Shown here: positions 5,459 to 9,885 of the stretch, one piece after another
Position numbering within the stretch: position 1 is the first letter of the stretch
Layout of the letters: every line of letters starts with the position of its first letter
Assembly (NCBI GenBank): GCA_026386995.1
Contig: JAPLMO010000415.1
Location: 1-9,885, forward strand
Direction: 5' to 3'
DNA length: 9,885 nt
DNA from: Planctomycetota bacterium
GTDB lineage: Bacteria; Planctomycetota; Phycisphaerae; FEN-1346
The notes under the pieces: model-generated
The model's database searches: none
Seen by the model: only the letters and a program-made list of their open reading frames with translations
What the model was told of the DNA's origin: nothing
Position numbers and translations under genes: made by a program

Positions 5459-5947
5459 CTACTCCTTTACAGCGTTTTGCATTCGGGTGATTGCGTGGCG
5501 TTTCGCCCTGCCCTCGGCAATTTTGGCCAGGAGGCGCGTGAAGTTCGCCAGGTCCTCGTTGGTGAGGCACTCAAGGGCCGCGACCGTGTTCATAATTTTG
5601 GCGCGGCGGTAAGCCTCGACGGCCCGCCGCCCCGTAGGCGTGATCGAGACGTCGATCTTACGTTTGTCCTGCGGGTTAATGGCGCAGAGGACCAGTTTTT
5701 CGTCGTAGCGCTGCTCCAGGGCCTTGATGACGCGCGACATCTGGGCCGGCAGGACGCCGACGTGCTGGCGCAACTCGCCCACCGAGAGCGACAGGATGCC
5801 CCCCAACGCGTTAAGGGCCAGGAACTCCGATTCCGACAGATCGTACCCGCCCTTCATTTTCTCGCGCTGGCTGGCCACCCAGGCGCGCGTGGTCATGTCG
5901 AACATCTGAAGGGCCAGGGTCCGGATAGTCTGTTCGCGACTTTTCAC
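5459..5947 (-). CDS. MarR-family transcriptional regulator
   Basis: This is a 162-residue winged-helix regulator. The helix-turn-helix is about residues 54-80 (L-S-V-G-E-L-R-Q-H-V, then Q-M-S-R-V-I-K-A-L-E), followed by the wing N-P-Q-D-K-R-K-I-D-V-S-I-T-P-T-G-R (91-107). Helices on both sides form the usual dimer interface. The GTG start at 5947 is chosen because GGAG lies 6 nt upstream; an ATG at 5959 would add four residues but has no visible ribosome site. A longer frame open to 6049 also lacks one. MarR proteins are dimers that usually repress and respond to small ligands or oxidants. Its TAG stop is 6 nt before the YchF-like start, so the pair is one transcript and may be regulated together. 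No promoter was found in the 104-bp upstream gap, so it may be read through from the HU gene. Confidence 0.85.
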   Translation of the reverse strand: MKSREQTIRTLALQMFDMTTRAWVASQREKMKGGYDLSESEFLALNALGGILSLSVGELRQHVGVLPAQMSRVIKALEQRYDEKLVLCAINPQDKRKIDVSITPTGRRAVEAYRRAKIMNTVAALECLTNEDLANFTRLLAKIAEGRAKRHAITRMQNAVKE

Positions 5948-5992
5948 GTGCGACTCCATCTTTGGAACGGACGGGCCTTCAGCCGCCCTGAG

Positions 5993-6006
5993 CCGGACTC
6001 CGGAGT
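5993..6006. promoter_or_regulatory. Palindrome upstream of marR, possible operator
   Basis: The perfect 10-bp palindrome ACTCCGGAGT (5997-6006) overlaps a second small inverted repeat, CCGGA-C-TCCGG (5993-6003), about 45 nt upstream of the chosen MarR start. MarR proteins often bind palindromes next to their own promoter. In GC-rich DNA such short palindromes also occur by chance, and no clear -10 box is visible here. Confidence 0.2.
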
Positions 6007-6051
6007 AACTCGCGCCGCCGGGAATCCGGCCTGCGGCAGGCCCGACCACGA

Positions 6052-6411
6052 TCAGGAGGGAGGAGGAGGCGCCGGGGCGGCGCTCGGCGCGGCGGTCCGG
6101 TCGCTTTTCCCGCCGCGCGGCCCGGCGCCTTTCTGGATGACCTCCTTCAAGAGCCGCCCGCCCTTGAACCTGACGGTGGTCCTCAAGGGAACCTGAACGC
6201 GTTGGAGAGTCCGCGGGTTCTGGGCCATGCGCGCTTTGCGGATGCGCGGTTCGAAGACGCCGAAATCGCGGAACTCCAGGCGGTTGCCCTTGGCGAGTTC
6301 CGCCATCATCTCGTCCAGGAACCGCTGAATGAGGTCCTTGACGACGACGCGCCTCAGCCTCATGGCGCTGGCGATACGGTCGATCAGTTCCTTCTTCGTC
6401 ACAGTCGTCAT
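6052..6411 (-). CDS. HU/IHF-family DNA-binding protein with Pro/Ala-rich tail
   Basis: Residues 1-94 make a standard HU/IHF fold. An N-terminal helical pair (K-K-E-L-I-D-R-I-A, then V-V-V-K-D-L-I-Q-R-F-L-D-E-M) is followed by F-R-D-F-G-V-F-E-P-R (47-56). The DNA-embracing arm carries the intercalating proline in A-Q-N-P-R-T (Pro66), and V-R-F-K-G-G-R-L-L-K-E closes the domain. HU proteins bend and compact DNA. The remaining 25 residues are an added tail rich in Gly, Lys, Arg, Ala and Pro, ending in four prolines and a serine; ordinary HU stops at about 90. Two in-frame ATGs exist. The second (6411) is preferred because AGGGG lies 6 nt upstream; the first (6417) would overlap that site and add two residues. 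MarR and YchF-like genes follow on the same strand. Confidence 0.93.
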   Translation of the reverse strand: MTTVTKKELIDRIASAMRLRRVVVKDLIQRFLDEMMAELAKGNRLEFRDFGVFEPRIRKARMAQNPRTLQRVQVPLRTTVRFKGGRLLKEVIQKGAGPRGGKSDRTAAPSAAPAPPPPS

Positions 6412-6483
6412 GGGCATCCCCTTGAGGAATCGGCGACAGCGAGTTGCCAGATGCCCCCGCCTTGTCGGAATTGCTACAAACCC

Positions 6484-6512
6484 ATGCTAGACCGCCGGTT
6501 ACGTGTCCGCAA
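6484..6512 (-). promoter_or_regulatory. Candidate sigma70 promoter for the HU-like gene
   Basis: In the 110-bp gap between the serine acetyltransferase stop and the HU start, the minus strand has TTGCGG (6507-6512) and TAGCAT (6484-6489) with 17 nt between them. Matches to consensus are three and four of six, so this is only suggestive. The spacing and placement, about 73 nt before the start codon, are right. A short T-run (GGTTTTTTGC) follows the acetyltransferase stop, but I see no stem before it. Confidence 0.3.
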
Positions 6513-6521
6513 GCAAAAAAC

Positions 6522-7499
6522 CTACCGCGTTTTCGCCTTCGATTTTGAATCGCCGCCGCCCGCGCGGTTGCCGCCTTTCGCCCCGCGCCTTTCAGCCACC
6601 ACGAGGCCCGGGTCCTCGATCATCACGACCGAGTTCGGTGGCACCGAGTGCGTCAGCCACACGTTGCCGCCGATGGTGCTTCCCTTGCCGACGATGGTCT
6701 CGCCGCCCAGCAGGGTCGCCCCAGGATAGATGGTCACATCGTCCTCGATGGTGGGATGGCGTTTGGCGCCGCGCACAAGAGCCATCTTCTCGCCCTTCGG
6801 GACGCTCTTGGCGCCGAGCGTAACGCCGTGATAGATGCGGACGTTGTCGCCGATCCCGGTCGTCTCGCCGATCACGACGCCCGTGCCGTGGTCGATGAAA
6901 AAATGCTCGCCGATGGTCGCCCCGGGGTGAATGTCGATCCCCGTGGCGGAATGGGCGATCTCCGTCATGATGCGCGGCAAAAGCGGCACCTTCAGATCCC
7001 ACAGTTCGTGCGCGAGGCGGTAGACCGTGACCGCCTCCAGGCCGGGGTACGAGAAGATGATCTCGTCGAGGCTCTTTGCGGCCGGGTCGCCGTCGAAGGC
7101 CGCCTGGACGTCGCCTTCCAGCAAATGGCGGACGCGCGGCAGGCGGCGCATGAACTCCAGCGCCGTGTCAGCCGCCAGGTCCCCGCAATGATTGCACTGG
7201 CCTTGAGTGCGGCGGCAATCGTGAAGGATGCTCAGGTAGACCTGTTCCGTCAGGAGGCGGTACACCTGGTTAACCCGGTCGCCGATCTGATCCGCGATGT
7301 TCTGCGGGGTGAAGTGGCGGCGGCCGAAGTACCCGGGGTACAGGATTTCCTTGAGGCCCTCGATGATTTCCAGGACGGCCTGGCGGCTGGGGAGCGGGCG
7401 GTCATCCAGATGGTTGATCTTGGAGATGTCGCCATACGTGGCTACAATATCGGCGATGATCCGGGGCAACTCGTCTTCACGGCTCGGCAGGCCGGTCAT
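6522..7499 (-). CDS. cysE: Serine O-acetyltransferase (long EpsC/SATase type)
   Basis: This enzyme acetylates L-serine with acetyl-CoA to O-acetylserine, the first step of cysteine synthesis. The 325-residue protein has a helical N-terminal region (1-185) and a left-handed beta-helix of hexapeptide repeats. Visible motifs are G-I-D-I-H-P-G-A-T-I-G (187-197), I-D-H-G-T-G-V-V-I-G-E (202-212) with the catalytic Asp203-His204 pair, Y-H-G-V-T-L-G-A (223-230), K-R-H-P-T-I-E-D-D (246-254) and G-N-V-W-L-T (278-283). A C-x6-C-x2-C cluster (Cys95, Cys102, Cys105) in the helical part could bind metal. The ATG start has GGGAG 10 nt upstream and a strong promoter before it. The last 20 residues are a basic, Gly-rich tail. 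No cysK partner is in the window. Confidence 0.94.
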   Translation of the reverse strand: MTGLPSREDELPRIIADIVATYGDISKINHLDDRPLPSRQAVLEIIEGLKEILYPGYFGRRHFTPQNIADQIGDRVNQVYRLLTEQVYLSILHDCRRTQGQCNHCGDLAADTALEFMRRLPRVRHLLEGDVQAAFDGDPAAKSLDEIIFSYPGLEAVTVYRLAHELWDLKVPLLPRIMTEIAHSATGIDIHPGATIGEHFFIDHGTGVVIGETTGIGDNVRIYHGVTLGAKSVPKGEKMALVRGAKRHPTIEDDVTIYPGATLLGGETIVGKGSTIGGNVWLTHSVPPNSVVMIEDPGLVVAERRGAKGGNRAGGGDSKSKAKTR

Positions 7500-7534
7500 C
7501 GCGTTTTCGCTCCCAAGTCCTTTTGCAGCAAGGC

Positions 7535-7563
7535 ATTATAACTCACGTTCCGGCCACACGCAA
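7535..7563 (-). promoter_or_regulatory. Strong sigma70-type promoter of the serine acetyltransferase gene
   Basis: On the minus strand a perfect TATAAT box (7535-7540) stands exactly 17 nt after TTGCGT (7558-7563). Transcription should start near 7528, giving a leader of about 30 nt with GGGAG at its end. It separates this gene from the EF-G-like gene upstream, which ends at 7608. The -35 box lies in a palindrome, see 7559-7572. Confidence 0.75.
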
Positions 7564-7572
7564 ATCTTTGCG
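7559..7572. promoter_or_regulatory. Palindrome overlapping the -35 box, possible operator
   Basis: CGCAAA-TC-TTTGCG is a perfect inverted repeat of 6-bp arms with a 2-nt centre. Its left arm coincides with the -35 box of the acetyltransferase promoter, so a bound dimer would block RNA polymerase. The site is short and the regulator is unknown; it could be a chance palindrome. Confidence 0.3.
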
Positions 7573-7607
7573 CGTTTACCCGCGTAACCCCCCGAAGCAG
7601 GGTGCGG

Positions 7608-9659
7608 TTACTCCTCTTCTTCCTTCGCCTTGGCTGCCGAGTCGATAATGGTCTGCTGGACGTAAGGCGGCACGGGCTCGTAGTGCGAAAGTTCCATCGT
7701 GTAGGTGCCTTGCCCGCCCGTGATGCTCCGCAGTTGCGTGTTGTACTGGGCCACTTCGGCCAGCGGGACCTGCACCTTGATCGTCTGCGAGCCGCCGGCC
7801 CCGGCCTCCATGCCCATGATGCGGCCGCGGCGGCTGTTGAGGTCGCCCGTGATCGCGCCCAGGTACTCGTCGGGCACCGTGACCGCCAGGTTGACGTACG
7901 GCTCCAGGATGACCGGCTTGGCCTTCAGGACGGCGTCCTTGAAGGCCATGCGTCCGGCGATCTTGAAGGCGACTTCCTTGGAATCCACGGCGTGGCTCTT
8001 ACCGTCGGTGGCGGCCACCAGGACGTCGCTGAATGGGTATCCGGCGATGACGCCCTGTTCGAGGGCCTCGCGGACGCCCTTTTCAACGGCGGGCAGGAAC
8101 TGCTTCGGGATGGACCCGCCGAACGTATCGTCGACGAACTCGAAGCCCGCCCCGCGCTCTTTCGGCTCGACGCGCACGTACACCTCGCCGAACTGGCCTG
8201 CGCCGCCCGTCTGCTTCTTGTGCCGGTAGTGGCCGTCGGCCGTGGCCGAGATCGTCTCGCGGTACGGGATCTTCGGCGGCTTTGTGTCGACTTCCAACTG
8301 GTACCGGCGCCTGAGGCGCGCCAGCAGGGTCGTCAGGTGGATGTCGCCCATGCCGCTGACGACCAGTTCGTTCGTCTGGCGGTCGCGGGTGGTCTTGAGG
8401 GTCGTGTCCTCTTCGAGGACCTTCGCGAGGCACTCGGAGATCTTCTGCTCGTCGCCGCGCGTCTTCGGCTGAAGCGCCAGCGAGTACATCGGCACCGGCA
8501 TCGCCGGCTCGGCCATGAAGAGCGGCTCGGCGCCGGAGGAGACCGTGCGGCCGATGGAGAGTTCGTCGACCTTGGCGACGCCCACGATGTCGCCGGCCGC
8601 GGCCTGGCTGACCGACTGCGTTTCCTTGCCCTGGACGCGGAGGACGTGGCCGATCTTCGTGTCGCGCCGTTCGTCGCCGATGCGGGCTGGAGAGTCCGCC
8701 AGGAGCGTGCCGCTGAACACCCGCAGGTACGACACCTTGCCCACGTACGGGTCGGCCACGACCTTGAACACCTGGGCGACGAGCGGCCCCTTCGGGTCGC
8801 TCGTCATGGTCACCTCCGGCGCGTCGGCGGCCGCGCCTTTGCGGGCGGTGCGCGGCCGGGCCTGTTTCGGGTTCGGCGTGAAGGCCACCAGCAGGTCCAG
8901 CAACTCGGTAACGCCGATTTCTTTGCGGGCGCCCGCGAAGAGGATCGGGACGACCGTCCCCGCCTGGAGGGCCTTCGTGAAGGCCCCGGCGATCTCCTCG
9001 GGCGCGAGTTTCTCGTCGCCCAGGTACCGCTCCATGAGCGCCTCGTCGGCCTCGACGATCGATTCCACGAGTTCGCCGTGCGCGGTCGCCACGTCCATGA
9101 GCGCCTCGGCCCCCTCGGCCTTATCGAAGGCGTTGACGACACCCTTGAAGGCCGGGCCCTGCCCGACCGGGACCGACATCAGCCGGCACTGCGGCCCGAG
9201 CGCCTCGCGGATCTGGCCGACCACCCGCTCCAGGTCCACGTTCTCGGCATCGGAGCGGTTCACGACGATCACCCGCGCCATCTTCTGGTCCGTCGCGATC
9301 TGGAAATATCGCTGCGTGTGGATGTCCACGCCGGCGGCCGCGCTGACGACCAGCACCGCCGTATCGGCCGCGTGCATCGCCCAGAGGCCCGCGCCGATGA
9401 AGTCGGCGTAGCCGGGAGCGTCCAGCAGGTTGACGTGCGCCCCCTTCCACTTCAGGTTCATGACGGAGGTGAAGATGCTCGTCTGGCGGTCCTTCTCCAC
9501 CGGCTCGAAGTCGCTGACCGTGTTGCCTTCCTGCGGCGTGCCCAGGCGGGTCGTGACCCCCGCCGCATGCAGCATCGCCTCGGCCAGTTGCGTCTTGCCT
9601 GCCCCGGAGTTGCCCACCAGCACGACGTTTCGGATCGCTTCTGTCTGGACTTCGGCCAT
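7608..9659 (-). CDS. Elongation factor G-like GTPase (EF-G2 type paralogue)
   Basis: The 683-residue protein has the full EF-G layout. The G domain has P-loop G-N-S-G-A-G-K-T (16-23), D-A-P-G-Y (80-84) in switch II and N-R-S-D (134-137) for the guanine base. Domain III has G-M-G-D-I-H-L (436-442), domain IV has Q-T-G-G-A-G-Q-F-G-E (483-492), and domain V has G-R-I-M-G-M (612-617) followed by G-G-Q-G-T-Y. The D-T-P-G-H histidine of translational GTPases, which positions the hydrolytic water, is tyrosine here (Tyr84), and N-K-x-D is N-R-x-D. This is the pattern of EF-G-like (EF-G2) proteins rather than the main FusA, so a housekeeping fusA is probably elsewhere. The role is ribosome-linked but not firmly known. 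The ATG has GGAGG 5 nt upstream. It ends with a run of four glutamates. It follows hisA after 97 bp on the same strand, with no clear promoter in between. Confidence 0.93.
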   Translation of the reverse strand: MAEVQTEAIRNVVLVGNSGAGKTQLAEAMLHAAGVTTRLGTPQEGNTVSDFEPVEKDRQTSIFTSVMNLKWKGAHVNLLDAPGYADFIGAGLWAMHAADTAVLVVSAAAGVDIHTQRYFQIATDQKMARVIVVNRSDAENVDLERVVGQIREALGPQCRLMSVPVGQGPAFKGVVNAFDKAEGAEALMDVATAHGELVESIVEADEALMERYLGDEKLAPEEIAGAFTKALQAGTVVPILFAGARKEIGVTELLDLLVAFTPNPKQARPRTARKGAAADAPEVTMTSDPKGPLVAQVFKVVADPYVGKVSYLRVFSGTLLADSPARIGDERRDTKIGHVLRVQGKETQSVSQAAAGDIVGVAKVDELSIGRTVSSGAEPLFMAEPAMPVPMYSLALQPKTRGDEQKISECLAKVLEEDTTLKTTRDRQTNELVVSGMGDIHLTTLLARLRRRYQLEVDTKPPKIPYRETISATADGHYRHKKQTGGAGQFGEVYVRVEPKERGAGFEFVDDTFGGSIPKQFLPAVEKGVREALEQGVIAGYPFSDVLVAATDGKSHAVDSKEVAFKIAGRMAFKDAVLKAKPVILEPYVNLAVTVPDEYLGAITGDLNSRRGRIMGMEAGAGGSQTIKVQVPLAEVAQYNTQLRSITGGQGTYTMELSHYEPVPPYVQQTIIDSAAKAKEEEE

Positions 9660-9756
9660 CGTTGCCTCCCAACGGGTCGTGTTGCCGACCTGGCGTTCGC
9701 CCGCGACTCGCGGTTAAACGCAACTTCGGCGACCGCAAGGCCGTATGCATCGCCTG

Positions 9757-9885
9757 TCACGGCTCGCTTGCGGCGGCCAGCGCCGCTTCGAGCGTGATCT
9801 TGCCTTCGTACAGCGACCGGCCGATGATCGCGCCGGCCACGCCGACATTCTTGAGGCGCCGAACGTCGTCAACCGTCGTCACGCC
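9757..9885 (-). CDS. hisA: C-terminal end of HisA (5' end outside window)
   Basis: The minus strand from the window edge reads 42 residues to TGA (9759-9757). They match the end of the HisA TIM barrel: G-V-T-T-V-D-D-V-R-R-L (the last phosphate-binding and helix region), N-V-G-V-A-G-A-I-I-G-R-S-L-Y-E-G-K (14-29), and a terminal helix T-L-E-A-A-L-A-A-A. HisA isomerises ProFAR to PRFAR in histidine synthesis. The related HisF is less likely, because the I-I-G-R-S-L-Y-E-G ending is HisA-like. The start and the phosphate-binding first half lie beyond the window. Neighbouring his genes, if any, would be off the right edge. The 97 bp between its stop and the EF-G-like gene holds only a small hairpin (CCGCG-ACT-CGCGG). 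Confidence 0.85.
   Translation of the reverse strand, partial: GVTTVDDVRRLKNVGVAGAIIGRSLYEGKITLEAALAAASEP

Noticed and set aside
6028..6042. Hairpin GGCCTG-CGG-CAGGCC after the HU stop as a terminator
   Set aside because: The stem is only 6 bp with a 3-nt loop and no T-run; such stems are frequent by chance at this GC content.
4388..6196. 602-codon plus-strand open frame antisense to the YchF-like, MarR and HU genes
   Set aside because: It crosses three well-supported minus-strand genes and has no recognisable domain.
7602..9797. 731-codon plus-strand open frame antisense to the EF-G-like gene
   Set aside because: Its sequence is the Arg/Asp/His/Leu-rich pattern expected of a mirror frame, and the minus strand encodes a clear EF-G-like protein with all motifs.

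Overview
This is a 9.9 kb piece of a GC-rich bacterial chromosome. It is most likely from a Planctomycetota or related PVC-group bacterium, probably uncultured. The hints are a PEP-CTERM sorting tail at the left edge, two xylose-isomerase-like TIM-barrel sugar-phosphate isomerases in a row, frequent GTG starts with clear AGGAG-type ribosome sites, and several different palindromic repeats in the intergenic gaps. The lineage is an inference from gene style, not from a marker phylogeny.

Layout: at the left edge, a plus-strand PEP-CTERM protein ends at 89, and a second in-frame sorting-type tail follows its stop (102-158). A strong 13-bp hairpin (181-219) and a doubtful minus-strand ORF (160-543) follow, then a tRNA-Gly(CCC) with encoded CCA (553-627) and its own promoter. 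Nearly all remaining genes are on the minus strand. In order of transcription, from right to left, they are: the end of hisA (9885-9757), an EF-G-like GTPase (9659-7608), a long-form serine O-acetyltransferase with a good sigma70 promoter (7499-6522), an HU/IHF-like protein with a Pro/Ala tail (6411-6052), a MarR-family regulator (5947-5459), a divergent YchF-like GTPase 6 nt downstream (5452-4376), CinA (4136-2889), and two sugar-phosphate isomerase/epimerase genes (2486-1650 and 1526-693). The one plus-strand gene in the middle is a very short MerR-type regulator (2554-2805), divergent from the isomerases and convergent with cinA.

How the genes work together: most are housekeeping genes (histidine and cysteine synthesis, translation factor, nucleoid protein, NMN deamidase). 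Three contexts suggest functional links. MarR and the YchF-like GTPase are almost certainly co-transcribed, because the GTPase ribosome site lies in the last codons of marR. The MerR-like protein is placed to control the divergent isomerase pair. The two isomerase genes are probably one catabolic unit interrupted by a palindromic repeat.

The less ordinary content is in the gaps: a PEP-CTERM tail apparently cut by a palindrome that supplies its stop, a four-copy alternating repeat (1549-1637), and a nested inverted repeat of about 170 bp (4160-4329). I see no CRISPR array, transposase gene, toxin-antitoxin pair or obvious defence system.
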